NCBI RefSeq assembly: GCF_003316765.1
Contig: NZ_NIJF01000095.1
Location: forward strand, 62,001 to 126,000
Source of the DNA: Bacillus sp. P14.5
Lineage (GTDB): Bacteria > Bacillota > Bacilli > Bacillales > Bacillaceae_B
Length of the DNA: 64,000 nucleotides
Direction: 5' to 3'
Shown: one piece after another, positions 29,363 to 37,782 of the stretch
How positions within the stretch are numbered: the stretch's first letter is position 1
Layout: each line of letters begins with the position of its first letter
The notes under the pieces: model-generated
Told to the model about the DNA's origin: nothing
Database searches by the model: none
Seen by the model: only the letters and a program-made list of their open reading frames with translations
Position numbers and translations under genes: made by a program

Positions 29363-29391
29363 TTTACAAACAAAATACACACTGATAATAT
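29363..29391 (+). promoter_or_regulatory. Promoter of rpsP
   Basis: TTTACA (29363-29368), a 17-base spacer and TAATAT (29386-29391) lie 38 bases before the rpsP start. Confidence 0.65.
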
Positions 29392-29428
29392 ATCTACTTG
29401 TGTAAAACTATTCGGAGGTGCTTTAAAC

Positions 29429-29701
29429 ATGGCAGTAAAAATTCGTTTAAAACGTATGGGAGCTAATAAATCCCCTTTCTATCGTATTGTAGTAGCAGAT
29501 TCTCGTTCACCGCGTGATGGACGTCAAATTGAAACAGTTGGAACTTACAACCCGGTTGCAGAACCAGCTGTAGTTGATATCAATGAGGAGCTTGCTCTTA
29601 AATGGCTGCAAAATGGTGCGAAACCATCTGACACAGTCCGCAACATTTTCTCTAAACAAGGTATCATGGAAAAATTCCACAACGCTAAATACAGCAAGTA
29701 A
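29429..29701 (+). CDS. rpsP: 30S ribosomal protein S16
   Basis: S16 is an early-binding small-subunit protein. The 90-residue product begins [21 protein letters not shown], with [16 protein letters not shown]. It follows CGGAGGTGCTTTAAAC. It heads the group rpsP-khpA-ylqD-rimM-trmD-rplS. Confidence 0.97.
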   Translation: MAVKIRLKRMGANKSPFYRIVVADSRSPRDGRQIETVGTYNPVAEPAVVDINEELALKWLQNGAKPSDTVRNIFSKQGIMEKFHNAKYSK

Positions 29702-29712
29702 TTGTGGAACGA

Positions 29713-29946
29713 ATGAAAGATTTGATCTTAACGATTGTGGCTCCCCTTGTAGATCATCCTGAACATTTAGAAATAGATGTGGAGGAAAATGATGATTCTG
29801 TCACTTACAAGCTTATGCTTCATTCCGATGACATGGGCAAAGTGATTGGAAAGCAAGGAAGGGTTGCAAAGTCGATTCGGACAGTAGTTTATGCTGCAGC
29901 AGGATCACATGAAAAAAAGAGAGTCTTTCTGGAAATCGCAGAGTGA
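29713..29946 (+). CDS. khpA: KH-domain RNA-binding protein KhpA
   Basis: KhpA (YlqC) is a small RNA-binding protein that partners KhpB/Jag in Gram-positives. The product is 77 residues from ATG 29713 (80 from GTG 29704). It has the KH motif HSDDMGKVIGKQGRVAKSIRTVVYAAAG. It begins 11 bases after rpsP. I prefer ATG 29713 by family N-terminus, though neither start has a strong ribosome site. A structured non-coding stretch and terminator follow it. Confidence 0.92.
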   Translation: MKDLILTIVAPLVDHPEHLEIDVEENDDSVTYKLMLHSDDMGKVIGKQGRVAKSIRTVVYAAAGSHEKKRVFLEIAE

Positions 29947-29951
29947 GCATC

Positions 29952-30024
29952 AAGAACCGGTATCAGCGGCTCCGCCCATCGAGGTAATCCTTCGGCTGGG
30001 GGTGCCGCGGACACCGGTACATAT
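29952..30024 (+). ncRNA. GC-rich structured element downstream of khpA
   Basis: ACCGGT (29956-29961) pairs with ACCGGT (30013-30018), and GCGGC (29966-29970) with GCCGC (30004-30008). An inner CGAGG-TAAT-CCTTCG stem lies within. Together they form one long hairpin just after the khpA stop. I do not recognise a known RNA family. It might be a repeat, an RNA stability element or part of the transcript end. Confidence 0.45.
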
Positions 30025-30035
30025 CAGACAGTACC

Positions 30036-30064
30036 AAAGGGAGGAGAAAAAACCTCCCTTTTTA
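30036..30064 (+). terminator. Terminator between khpA and ylqD
   Basis: AAAGGGAGG (30036-30044) pairs with CCTCCCTTT (30053-30061), followed by more T residues. It is a strong intrinsic terminator, so rpsP-khpA may be separated from ylqD-rimM-trmD. Confidence 0.88.
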
Positions 30065-30263
30065 TATACCATTTTATAGGGCAAAAGGGATCTCTGGAAT
30101 CATTATCATTCCAAAGCTGTACAGAATGCGTCTGTACGCTTCGTGGGCAAGCAGCCTTCGTCCGGCATGCTCCTATTTGCAAAGATACTAGCCTGATTAA
30201 TGTTTCGCTTATATGACTTGACGGAAGCAAAATAAAATGAACACATTCACAGGAGGCGGGTAA
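30065..30263. other. Spacer before ylqD, no gene seen
   Basis: About 200 bases without a gene. It has a small hairpin, GTACAG (30119-30124) with CTGTAC (30132-30137), and ends with the ylqD ribosome site CAGGAGGCGG. Any promoter for ylqD should lie here, but I cannot identify it with confidence. Confidence 0.35.
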
Positions 30264-30649
30264 ATGAAGATTCTCCAGAATGTCACCGTGAACCAGGTGC
30301 TGACGGAATCGAGCAAGAAAGCATTGCTGGATAAGTATGAGGGGAAGAAGTTTCAACTGCACAAAGAATGTGATCAGCTTAGATTTGAATTGAAGAAGAT
30401 GGAAAAACAAAAAAGTATTCCTCGCAGAATTTAAAATCCCATTTTGAAAAAGAGATAGAGTTAAGAGTGGAGAAAATCAAACTGACAGATTTCCAGATTG
30501 ATCAGCTTCAGATACTCCCTCTTGGAAGTGAATTGAAAGATAAAGAAATACAGGGAATTTTGGAAGTGCAAGTGGGAGATAATTGGGAAGAAAAGAATCT
30601 CTCCCGGACAATCGTAGTAAAAGACGGGTACATAAGTGAAATACGTTAG
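30264..30649 (+). pseudogene. ylqD: YlqD-family protein, split by a one-base frameshift
   Basis: YlqD is a conserved Bacillus protein of unknown function encoded before rimM. The first frame starts at ATG 30264 after AGGAGGCGG (MKILQNVTVNQVLTESSKK) and stops at 30434. The second frame (KSHFEKEIELRVEKIKLTDF, then QILPLGSELKDKEI and [12 protein letters not shown]) continues to 30649. The switch falls at the A6 run 30409-30414; one more A gives an intact 128-residue protein, the length of B. subtilis YlqD. Both halves are well conserved, so a sequencing or assembly error is likely. The middle is predicted coiled coil. Confidence 0.85.
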
Positions 30650-30660
30650 AGGTGATACAA

Positions 30661-31179
30661 ATGGATAAATGGTTCAATGTCGGCAAGGTTGTTAATACAC
30701 ACGGAGTCAAAGGTGAGGTCAGAGTCATTTCCCGGACTGATTTTCCAGATGAAAGATACAAGAAGGGCAGTACCCTGTATCTTTTTTCTGAAAAAGGAAA
30801 AGACCCTGTCGAATTGACAGTTGAAACACATCGCAAGCATAAAAATTTTGATTTGCTTACTTTTGTTGGTTATTCGGACATCAGCAAGGTTGAGCCCTTT
30901 AAGAATGGAATTTTGAAAATTAATGAAACTCAGCTCGGAAACCTTGAAGAAGGAGAATTCTACTTTCATGAGATCATCGGCTGCACGGTCAAGACGGCAG
31001 CTGGAGAAAAAGTGGGTTCTATTATAGAAATCCTTACCCCGGGGGCGAATGATGTCTGGGTTGTCAAAGGGGCTAAAGGAAAAGAAATTCTCATTCCTTA
31101 TATTGATGACGTTGTCAAGGAAATTGACATTGAGAACAAGATAATTCTGATAGATCCGCTGGAAGGGCTGCTGTCATGA
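30661..31179 (+). CDS. rimM: 16S rRNA processing protein RimM
   Basis: RimM helps S19 assembly and 30S head maturation. From ATG 30661 ([22 protein letters not shown]) the protein is 172 residues. It has an N-terminal barrel and a C-terminal PRC-barrel ([32 protein letters not shown]). A GTG/ATT region at 30652 would add three residues; GAGGTGATACAA favours 30661. The stop overlaps trmD. Confidence 0.95.
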   Translation: MDKWFNVGKVVNTHGVKGEVRVISRTDFPDERYKKGSTLYLFSEKGKDPVELTVETHRKHKNFDLLTFVGYSDISKVEPFKNGILKINETQLGNLEEGEFYFHEIIGCTVKTAAGEKVGSIIEILTPGANDVWVVKGAKGKEILIPYIDDVVKEIDIENKIILIDPLEGLLS

Positions 31180-31919
31180 AAAAAATAGATGTTCTTTCTC
31201 TATTTCCTTCGATGTTCAGCGGCGTATTCGGAGAGTCCATTCTGAAAAAAGCAGAAGAAAAAGGCGCTGTCCAATATAACGTCGTTAATTTTCGGGAGTT
31301 TGCCGATAACAAACATGGACAAGTCGATGATTACCCATATGGGGGCGGGGCAGGCATGGTGCTGAAGCCGCAGCCGATCTTTGACGCGGTAGAAGCCCTG
31401 ACAACCTCATCAGAGCAGAAGAAGCCGAGGGTCATTCTGCTTTGTCCACAAGGAGAACGCTATTCGCAGAAGAAGGCGGAAGAACTGGCCCAGGAAGATC
31501 ATCTGATCTTTGTCTGCGGCCATTACGAGGGATACGATGAAAGGATCCGGGAGCATGTGGTGACCGATGAAATATCGATTGGTGATTTTGTCCTGACCGG
31601 CGGGGAATTGGGAGCGATGGTCATCATAGACAGCGTCGTGAGGCTTCTTCCGGGAGTGCTGGGAAATGAAGATTCACCTGTGCTTGATTCTTTTTCATCC
31701 GGATTCCTTGAACATCCGCATTATACAAGGCCTTCTGACTTTAGAGGGATGAAGGTTCCTCAGGAACTGATCTCAGGCAACCATAAGCTCATTGAGGAAT
31801 GGAGAGAAAGGGAGTCACTGAGAAGGACATTTGAGAGAAGGCCCGACTTGCTGGATATAAAGGAATTGAATGACCGCCAAAAAAAATGGCTGGAAGACTG
31901 GAAAAATGATAGAAACTAG
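31176..31919 (+). CDS. trmD: tRNA (guanine-37-N1)-methyltransferase TrmD
   Basis: TrmD makes m1G37 in tRNA, preventing +1 frameshifting. The 247-residue SPOUT enzyme begins [18 protein letters not shown]. It has [15 protein letters not shown], the trefoil-knot SAM site ([30 protein letters not shown]) and [17 protein letters not shown]. The ATG overlaps the rimM stop. Confidence 0.97.
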   Translation: MKKIDVLSLFPSMFSGVFGESILKKAEEKGAVQYNVVNFREFADNKHGQVDDYPYGGGAGMVLKPQPIFDAVEALTTSSEQKKPRVILLCPQGERYSQKKAEELAQEDHLIFVCGHYEGYDERIREHVVTDEISIGDFVLTGGELGAMVIIDSVVRLLPGVLGNEDSPVLDSFSSGFLEHPHYTRPSDFRGMKVPQELISGNHKLIEEWRERESLRRTFERRPDLLDIKELNDRQKKWLEDWKNDRN

Positions 31920-31948
31920 TTGATTCAATTATATAGATATGGTATTAT
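31920..31948 (+). promoter_or_regulatory. Promoter of rplS
   Basis: TTGATT (31920-31925), a 17-base spacer and TATTAT (31943-31948) lie immediately after the trmD stop, giving rplS its own transcript with a leader of about 100 bases. Confidence 0.65.
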
Positions 31949-31954
31949 AACCTT

Positions 31955-32050
31955 TGTGACTTGCTCAGATAATATCTGTCGGGTCATCGATTAGGATGTT
32001 CCGCTGCAATAAATCGTTTTTGTAAGAGCATCTGGTGGAAGGAGATGAAA
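31955..32050 (+). promoter_or_regulatory. Probable L19 leader upstream of rplS
   Basis: The leader contains CAGATAATATCTG, then AGGATGTTCCGCTG and AGAGCATCTGGTGGAAGGAG, where GATG/CATC and TTCC/GGAA can pair near the ribosome site. Firmicutes rplS genes commonly carry an autoregulatory L19 leader. Assignment to that family is from position and general shape, not from a covariance search. Confidence 0.45.
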
Positions 32051-32053
32051 TAG

Positions 32054-32398
32054 ATGCACAAATTGATCGAAGAAATTACAAAAGAACAACTTCGCTCTGA
32101 TTTACCATCTTTCCGTCCTGGAGATACAGTTCGCGTACACGTTAACATCGTTGAGGGTACTCGCGAGCGTATTCAGGTATTCGAAGGTGTAGTAATCGGC
32201 CGTCGTGGCGGCGGAATCAGCGAAACGTTCACAGTTCGTAAAATTTCTTATGGTGTTGGTGTTGAGCGTACATTCCCTGTACACACACCAAAAATCGCAA
32301 AGCTTGAAGTTATCCGCCGCGGTAAAGTACGCCGTGCGAAACTTTACTACTTGCGCAACCTGCGCGGTAAAGCTGCCCGTATCAAAGAAATTCGATAA
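32054..32398 (+). CDS. rplS: 50S ribosomal protein L19
   Basis: L19 sits at the subunit interface. The 114-residue product starts [20 protein letters not shown]. It has [37 protein letters not shown] and [22 protein letters not shown] precedes the ATG. A terminator follows the gene. Confidence 0.97.
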   Translation: MHKLIEEITKEQLRSDLPSFRPGDTVRVHVNIVEGTRERIQVFEGVVIGRRGGGISETFTVRKISYGVGVERTFPVHTPKIAKLEVIRRGKVRRAKLYYLRNLRGKAARIKEIR

Positions 32399-32410
32399 TT
32401 TTAAGATGGA

Positions 32411-32438
32411 AAGGAGCTTGGAGACAAGCTCCTTTTTC
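32411..32438 (+). terminator. Terminator after rplS
   Basis: GGAGCTTG pairs with CAAGCTCC around a GAGA loop, followed by TTTTT. Confidence 0.9.
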
Positions 32439-32448
32439 AGTTTATAAA

Positions 32449-32637
32449 GGCTGTTTTCGCATGGATTGCTGCTTTTGGAAAAATCCCGAGAGCAGATTTT
32501 TCCCCATAGACCAAGTTGTTTCTCTCTGCAAGGAGGAGCAGCTCTTTTCTTTCTTGCCAGTAAGGATATTTATGTCGAATTATGGTGTTTATATTTCGAG
32601 ATTCATATTAAATAGCAGCAAAATTTCGAAAAGAGTC
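32449..32637. mobile_element. MITE-like element R2, copy 1, with 8-bp target duplication
   Basis: A 189-bp non-coding element starting GGCTGTTTTCG and ending CGAAAAGAGTC, flanked on both sides by TTTATAAA (32441-32448 and 32638-32645). Inverted terminal ends plus an exact 8-bp direct repeat indicate transposition. The inside is similar to the other R2 copies read on the opposite strand (AGCAGCTCTTTTCTTTCTTGCC). There is no transposase. The ORF at 32461-32655 is spurious. Confidence 0.85.
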
Positions 32638-32849
32638 TTTATAAAAGTCTTTTAATGATAGGAAACAATCCGGGATCATTAGACGCGGGGTAAGCGGAAA
32701 ATCCACTGCTCCCAAAAGTAATCATAAAATACATAATCATTTAAAACACTGCATACTATGACCTATTTTAAAGTAAATCAGATGTAAACCGTGCCTGTTT
32801 TTTGTAGAATAAGGCTATGGGAAAAATTGAGGCTCAGGAGGGGAACCTG

Positions 32850-33401
32850 GTGGCAAAGCAGAAGAATGAACTGTGGGAATGGACCAAAGCATTATTGATT
32901 GCTGTCGGACTGGCTGCACTGATCCGTTACTTTTTATTTACGCCGATAGTGGTTGATGGTTTATCAATGATGCCTACATTACATAATGGGGACAGGATGA
33001 TTGTAAATAAGTTGAGTTACAGCGTCGGACAACCGGATCGATTTGATATAATCGTTTTTCATGCTCCGGAACAAAAGGACTATATCAAACGTGTAATCGG
33101 GCTCCCTGGGGATACTGTCGAATATAAGGATGATGTACTTTATATTAACGGTGAAGCATATGACGAACCTTATTTGGAAGAATATAAGGAACAGATTGAT
33201 GGCGGCCTTTTGACGGAAGATTTTACTTTAATAGAAAAAATCGGACAGGAAACGGTTCCGGAAAACACTCTGTTTGTTATGGGGGATAATCGCCGTTTCA
33301 GCAAAGACAGCCGGCATATAGGCGTCGTGGAAGTAGATGAAGTCATTGGCAGTACCAATGTCATTTATTGGCCAATCAAAGATATAGAACTCATAAAGTA
33401 A
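32850..33401 (+). CDS. sipS: Type I signal peptidase
   Basis: Signal peptidase I removes signal peptides at the outer face of the membrane. From GTG 32850 (after GAGGGGAACCTG) the protein has 183 residues. A single N-terminal membrane helix (ALLIAVGLAALIRYFLF) precedes the catalytic Ser in SMMPTLHNGDRMIVNK. The catalytic Lys lies in YIKRVIGLPGD, followed by MGDNRRFSKDSR. ATG 32817 in the same frame is an alternative start. The naming within the Sip family is uncertain. The stop codon lies inside the 8-bp duplication created by the R2 element behind it. Confidence 0.93.
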   Translation: MAKQKNELWEWTKALLIAVGLAALIRYFLFTPIVVDGLSMMPTLHNGDRMIVNKLSYSVGQPDRFDIIVFHAPEQKDYIKRVIGLPGDTVEYKDDVLYINGEAYDEPYLEEYKEQIDGGLLTEDFTLIEKIGQETVPENTLFVMGDNRRFSKDSRHIGVVEVDEVIGSTNVIYWPIKDIELIK

Positions 33402-33587
33402 GGCTCTTTTCGTAAACTTTGTTGCTATTTGATGCTAATTCAAAAAATAACCCTATTACGGAGATAAAATCTGGTAGCACCGAAAAAAAGAGCTTCTCTT
33501 CCCCGTTTAGAGTTAAAACTCTTAGTATCCAGGGAAAATCCGGCTCTTGGGATTTTTTCGAAAGCAACAATATATACGAAAACAGCC
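33402..33587. mobile_element. MITE-like element R2, copy 2, with 8-bp target duplication
   Basis: A 186-bp element starting GGCTCTTTTCG and ending CGAAAACAGCC. It is flanked by an exact 8-bp direct repeat, TAAAGTAA (33394-33401 and 33588-33595). The left duplicate contains the TAA stop of the signal peptidase gene. The terminal regions continue the match inward (GTAAACTTTGTTGCT at the left; AGCAACAATATATACG at the right). It has no coding capacity. Confidence 0.9.
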
Positions 33588-33626
33588 TAAAGTAAGAAAA
33601 CAGAAACTTTATTTGGAGGTGACAAT

Positions 33627-34493
33627 ATGACCATTCAATGGTTTCCAGGACATATGGCAAAGGCAAGGAGACAGGTAACCGAGAAATTGAAACTTGTGGA
33701 TATCATCATTGAACTTGTCGATGCGCGCATTCCTATCTCATCCAGAAACCCGATGATCGACGAAGTTGTCCAGCATAAGCCCCGTCTTGTCCTTTTAAAC
33801 AAGGCAGACATGGCCGACAGGGCACTTACAGATCAGTGGATAAGGTATTTCTCAGATAGAGGCATCAAAGCCCTTGCCGTGAATGCCCAGGGAGGGACCG
33901 GCTTAGGAGAAATTGTAAAAGCAGCAAAAGAGATTTTAAGTGAAAAGTTCGACCGGATGAAGTCAAAAGGGATGAAACCGAGAGCGATCAGGGCAATGAT
34001 CGTCGGTATTCCGAACGTAGGAAAATCCACTTTGATCAACAGGCTCGCTAAGAAGAACATTGCGAAAACAGGCAATACGCCTGGTGTAACAAAAGCACAG
34101 CAATGGATAAAGGTCGGCAAGGAAATGGAACTGCTCGATACACCCGGGATCCTTTGGCCGAAGTTTGAAGATCAGGAAGTCGGTTATAAGCTGGCTTTGA
34201 CTGGTGCAATTAAGGATACCATTCTTAACCTCCAGGATATTGCCATATACGGGCTGCGTTACTTAGAAAAACATTACCCAAGGCGTTTGGAAGAGCGCTA
34301 CGGCATCGATGAGTTTCCTGAAGAAATCGTAGAAGTTTTTGATAAAATCGGCATCCAGAGAGGGTGCCTGATTGCAGGTGGCGGAGTGGACTACGACAAG
34401 ACCTCCGACCTTATCGTACGGGATATCAGAAGTGAGAGACTTGGAAAAATAACCTTTGATCTTCCTGAAGATTTTAGTGAAGAACAACAATAA
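33627..34493 (+). CDS. rbgA: Ribosome biogenesis GTPase RbgA
   Basis: RbgA (YlqF) is an essential GTPase for late 50S assembly. The 288-residue protein begins [17 protein letters not shown]. It has a circularly permuted GTPase domain: G4 LNKADMAD precedes G1 [15 protein letters not shown] and G3 [10 protein letters not shown]-terminal RNA-binding region follows. A TTGGAGGTGACAAT ribosome site precedes it. An R2 element separates it from the signal peptidase gene. Confidence 0.96.
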   Translation: MTIQWFPGHMAKARRQVTEKLKLVDIIIELVDARIPISSRNPMIDEVVQHKPRLVLLNKADMADRALTDQWIRYFSDRGIKALAVNAQGGTGLGEIVKAAKEILSEKFDRMKSKGMKPRAIRAMIVGIPNVGKSTLINRLAKKNIAKTGNTPGVTKAQQWIKVGKEMELLDTPGILWPKFEDQEVGYKLALTGAIKDTILNLQDIAIYGLRYLEKHYPRRLEERYGIDEFPEEIVEVFDKIGIQRGCLIAGGGVDYDKTSDLIVRDIRSERLGKITFDLPEDFSEEQQ

Positions 34494-34497
34494 AACG

Positions 34498-34551
34498 AAG
34501 CTGATTCCATAGGTGTTTTTTACCCTTATAGAGTCAGCTTGTTTATTTTTT
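34498..34551 (+). terminator. Terminator after rbgA
   Basis: AAGCTGATTC pairs with GAGTCAGCTT (34531-34540, one G-T pair) across a 23-base loop, followed by GTTTATTTTTT. Confidence 0.75.
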
Positions 34552-34608
34552 CACAGTCCTGCCGATAAAAAGAAGGACCATACATAGACAGCAAACAGGA
34601 GTGCATAT

Positions 34609-35385
34609 ATGACGAAAAACTATACAATAGCCGAAGCGGAGAAAATTCTTACAGAAATTACAGATGAAAAAAACGAACTCTTTCAATCATTCATTAATGA
34701 TGAGAGAAAAGGTGTCCAAAAGCTCATCGCTAAATGGCGCAGCGAGCGGAAGCAAGAGGCGGACTTGGAGGAGCAATTTAACCTTATGAGTTCTTTTGAA
34801 AACGAATTGAAGTTCAAGGGTTTTCAGTATATCGCGGGAATTGATGAAGTGGGAAGAGGACCTCTGGCAGGCCCGGTTGTCGCAGCTGCTGTCATCCTTC
34901 CGCTGGATTTTCGATTGCTGGGGATAAATGATTCCAAGAAGCTGTCCGAAAGACAGAGAAACTCATTTTATGAGCTAATTACAGAAAAGGCGATTGCCTG
35001 GGGGACAGGAATTATATCTTCAGAAGAAATCGACAGGCTGAATATCTACCAGGCTTCAAAGAAAGCCATGATTACAGCCGTCAATGGGCTGGGTGTGAAT
35101 CCGGATCATCTGTTAATTGATGCAATGGAACTGGGAACACCTTTCCCTGAAATATCTTTAGTCAAAGGAGATGCCCGCAGCATTTCTATCGCTGCTGCCT
35201 CTATTGTCGCAAAGGTGACGAGGGACAGGATGATGGAAAAGTATGCACAGGATTACCCGGGGTATGGATTCCGAAAGAATATGGGGTATGGAACTAAGGA
35301 GCACTTGGAAGGCTTGAACCAGCATGGTCCGTGTCCAATCCATCGCAGTTCTTTTGCGCCGGTAAAAGAACTTATGTTGAAGTAA
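34609..35385 (+). CDS. rnhB: Ribonuclease HII
   Basis: RNase HII cuts RNA in RNA-DNA hybrids, including single ribonucleotides. The 258-residue protein has an N-terminal helical extension typical of Bacillus (about 70 residues). The catalytic domain has GIDEVGRGPLAGPVVAAAV (Asp-Glu pair), INDSKKLSERQR, LIDAMELG and ASIVAKVTRDRMM. The terminal HRSSFAPVKELM is conserved. It lies 13 bases ahead of the ylqG-like gene. Confidence 0.96.
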   Translation: MTKNYTIAEAEKILTEITDEKNELFQSFINDERKGVQKLIAKWRSERKQEADLEEQFNLMSSFENELKFKGFQYIAGIDEVGRGPLAGPVVAAAVILPLDFRLLGINDSKKLSERQRNSFYELITEKAIAWGTGIISSEEIDRLNIYQASKKAMITAVNGLGVNPDHLLIDAMELGTPFPEISLVKGDARSISIAAASIVAKVTRDRMMEKYAQDYPGYGFRKNMGYGTKEHLEGLNQHGPCPIHRSSFAPVKELMLK

Positions 35386-35398
35386 AGAAGGTGGCGTT

Positions 35399-37261
35399 AT
35401 GCTGGAACGCGGAGTACAAAGCAGCTCATTTCAAGCTCAGAAATCTCACTATCCATCCAAATTGAATGATGGACAGGTAATATACGCGAAAATTAATAAG
35501 GTGTTGCCTGAAGGGATGGCGGAAATCAATTATAAGGGGCAGAAGATGATCGCGAAATTGGAAGCCCCGCTTGTCGCAGGAAACCATTATATTTTTCAAA
35601 CAGAGCTCGGGGATGAAGGCGTTCTTAATTTGAAGGTGATATCAACTCTCCAGGGTGAAGTGAAAAGTTCATTCTCAGACATTGCTGAAAAGCTGATGAG
35701 CGATCTTCAGCTTCCAAAAGGGGGAAATATCAAGGAATTGGTTACTCTCATGGTCAAGAACTCCCTTCCTTTCTCAAAAGGTGAATTGATCAGGATGAAT
35801 GCACTGCTGGCTGATTCATCGGACAAGCAGGAAGGGATTCAAACTCTTTTGAAGCTGAAGGGTGCCGGCCTGACCATTACCCGGCCTCTATATCTTTCAC
35901 ATTTATATGGAAAAAACATGGAATCGGTATCAGAGCTATTGAACAGACTTGAAGCGGCTTTAAAGAAAAACACTTCATTGCCGGTGGAGAGCAAGGGGAT
36001 TTTCAAAGTTCTCACAGAAGTGAAAGAAAGTGAAAACACCAAGCTATTTCAGAAAGTTGTTAAAAACACTTTTAGCCTGGTAATGGATAATAGAGAAGAT
36101 CTGACAACGCGTTCATCGGCTCTCAAGCTTCTTCAAATGTTGGGGGTTGTATCGGAGTCCGTTTCTTTGGAGAGGGCAGCATCCTTATCGGGAGAAACCT
36201 CTAAGCCTTCAGGTCAAGCCGGTCAAGGTGGTATCGCTGGAGGGGCTGCCCCGATTAAGGATAAGCTGGTCGTTTTGTCTGAACTATTATCAAAAATGAA
36301 GTCACCCGATGAAAAGGGCCAGCTTCTGTTCAAGGAAGTCCAGAGTGTTTTGAAAAGCATGGAAACCGGAGGAAGGGATTCCCAGGAGCTAATAAAAACA
36401 GGGGCAGAATTAATCAGGCGGGGAGAAGCAGTGTTTTCGGAAAAAGGAATGACTCAATTGACGGATACGGAAAAATTCAACCTTAATAATGGTATCCATT
36501 CAAGGAAAGAACAGCAAGGATTAAATCGTTTTTTGAGCATGATTGAGCAGCTGAATCAGAACCGCCCCCCGGAACAGCCGGCAATGAAACTGCTTCAAAA
36601 GATGATGGTGATTGATGAAGGAAATGCTGCCAGGATCCATATAGAAAGTCTGCCGGAAATAATTAAGGATCTCATTTCAAAGCTGGGATTGAACCAAGAG
36701 GCAAAGCTTGCTGCAGGATTTGCCGGGGAGCGGTCCCTGAACGACTCACTGAAACCGTCTTTAATTGCCCTTTTGAAAGACCTTCCTCAAGGGGAGACGA
36801 GGGATGCGGCTGAAAGGCTCCTGTATAAGCTGAACGGCCACGCTGTCCTATCTGGGGAGAACGGGCCCCTGCAGCATGTAGTTTACCAGCTGCCGCTATC
36901 CTGGCTCAACCAAAGAACAGACCTGACCATGCAATGGACTGGAAGGAAGACCGATAAAGGGAAGATTGATTCTGAATATTGCCGTGTATTATTCTATCTC
37001 GAATTGAAAAGTATCAAAGAGGTCATCGTCGATATGACAGTCCAAAACAGGTCCATAACGTTAAATATTTACAATGATACCCCTAAGTTAAAGGAATTAT
37101 CAGGACCGTTTTCATTAAATATGAAGGAGGGCCTTGAAAAGCTTGGCTATAAATTATCCTCCGTCAATTTCAAGGAATCTGGAACTTCCGCACCAGTTAA
37201 GGAAAGGTACCGGGAACTGGCGGGGGAAGTTCCCTATTCTGGAGTGGATCTTAAAATATGA
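35399..37261 (+). CDS. ylqG: YlqG-like protein with FliK-like C-terminal domain
   Basis: A 620-residue protein in the B. subtilis ylqG position, not functionally characterised. The N-terminal 80 residues look like a small beta domain (GQVIYAKINKVLPEGMAEINYKG). The middle is long, helical and poorly conserved. The last 130 residues (YQLPLSWLNQRTDLTMQW, VLFYLELKSIKEVIVDMTVQ, LKELSGPFSLNMKEGLEKLGYKLSSVNF) have the pattern of the flagellar hook-length control FliK C-terminus. It overlaps a small FlhB-C-like gene, which supports a secretion-switch link. Function is inferred only. Confidence 0.8.
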   Translation: MLERGVQSSSFQAQKSHYPSKLNDGQVIYAKINKVLPEGMAEINYKGQKMIAKLEAPLVAGNHYIFQTELGDEGVLNLKVISTLQGEVKSSFSDIAEKLMSDLQLPKGGNIKELVTLMVKNSLPFSKGELIRMNALLADSSDKQEGIQTLLKLKGAGLTITRPLYLSHLYGKNMESVSELLNRLEAALKKNTSLPVESKGIFKVLTEVKESENTKLFQKVVKNTFSLVMDNREDLTTRSSALKLLQMLGVVSESVSLERAASLSGETSKPSGQAGQGGIAGGAAPIKDKLVVLSELLSKMKSPDEKGQLLFKEVQSVLKSMETGGRDSQELIKTGAELIRRGEAVFSEKGMTQLTDTEKFNLNNGIHSRKEQQGLNRFLSMIEQLNQNRPPEQPAMKLLQKMMVIDEGNAARIHIESLPEIIKDLISKLGLNQEAKLAAGFAGERSLNDSLKPSLIALLKDLPQGETRDAAERLLYKLNGHAVLSGENGPLQHVVYQLPLSWLNQRTDLTMQWTGRKTDKGKIDSEYCRVLFYLELKSIKEVIVDMTVQNRSITLNIYNDTPKLKELSGPFSLNMKEGLEKLGYKLSSVNFKESGTSAPVKERYRELAGEVPYSGVDLKI

Positions 37262-37542
37262 AAAAAATTAATGAGAATAAGAGAAAGCAAGCGGTAGCGC
37301 TTCAGTATGCGGCAGACAAACAGCAGGCACCCAAGGTCGTTGCCAAGGGAAAGGGATTGATTGCAGACAATATTCTTGATAGGGCCAAAGAGTATGAAAT
37401 CCCAGTACAGGAGGACCCTGCCCTTGTTGAATTGCTGGGAAGTCTCGATATTAATGAATCCATTCCTGAGGAACTTTATCAAGCGGTGGCAGAAGTGTTT
37501 GCTTTTCTGTACAGAGTCGACAAGGAAGCTGGAAGAAGCTGA
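37258..37542 (+). CDS. ylqH: FlhB C-terminal-like protein (YlqH/FhlB type)
   Basis: The 94-residue protein matches the cytoplasmic C-terminal domain of the flagellar export switch FlhB/YscU. It has RKQAVALQYAADKQQAPKVVAKGKGLIADNILDRAKEYEIP and ELYQAVAEVFAFLYRVD. It lacks the membrane part and the NPTH autocleavage site of FlhB. Its ATG overlaps the ylqG stop, so the FliK-like and FlhB-C-like proteins are made together, outside the main flagellar operon. A hairpin follows the stop. Confidence 0.88.
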   Translation: MKKINENKRKQAVALQYAADKQQAPKVVAKGKGLIADNILDRAKEYEIPVQEDPALVELLGSLDINESIPEELYQAVAEVFAFLYRVDKEAGRS

Positions 37543-37570
37543 AGCGTATTGAAAACTTCAGCGTTCTTTT
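37538..37570 (+). terminator. Terminator-like hairpin at the end of ylqH
   Basis: GCTGAAG (37538-37544) pairs with CTTCAGC (37556-37562), followed by GTTCTTTTC. The tail coincides with the left end of an R1 repeat. Confidence 0.55.
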
Positions 37571-37774
37571 CGCAAAGATTGTCTCTGATGAGAATTAATG
37601 GATTTCCGCTCCAGGCGTACGACTCCGCGGGGCGGGCGGTGAGCCTCCTCGGCTGCGCCTGCGGGGTCTCCCCTGTCCCGCTAGTCCCGCAGGAGATCGT
37701 ACGCCTTCCGCTCCAATCCTCCTACATGAAGGGCAATTAAGGTAAAATCGCATTTTAAGCAAAATTGAAAAGCC
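37563..37774. repeat. GC-rich hairpin repeat, family R1, copy C (long form, uninterrupted)
   Basis: This is the most complete copy. The GC core has AGGCGTACGA (37613-37622) pairing exactly with TCGTACGCCT (37697-37706). It continues inward with CTCC/GGAG, GCGGG/CCCGC and a second GCGGG/CCCGC. Outer AT-rich arms run from GTTCTTTTCGC to TTGAAAAGCC, resembling the GGCTSTTTTCG ends of the R2 elements. The ORF at 37549-37740 is a translation artefact. Confidence 0.8.
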
Positions 37775-37782
37775 TTATTAAA

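Noticed and set aside
37549-37740. 63-codon open frame
   Set aside because: It lies within R1 copy C; its sequence resembles the frame in copy A only because the DNA repeat is shared.
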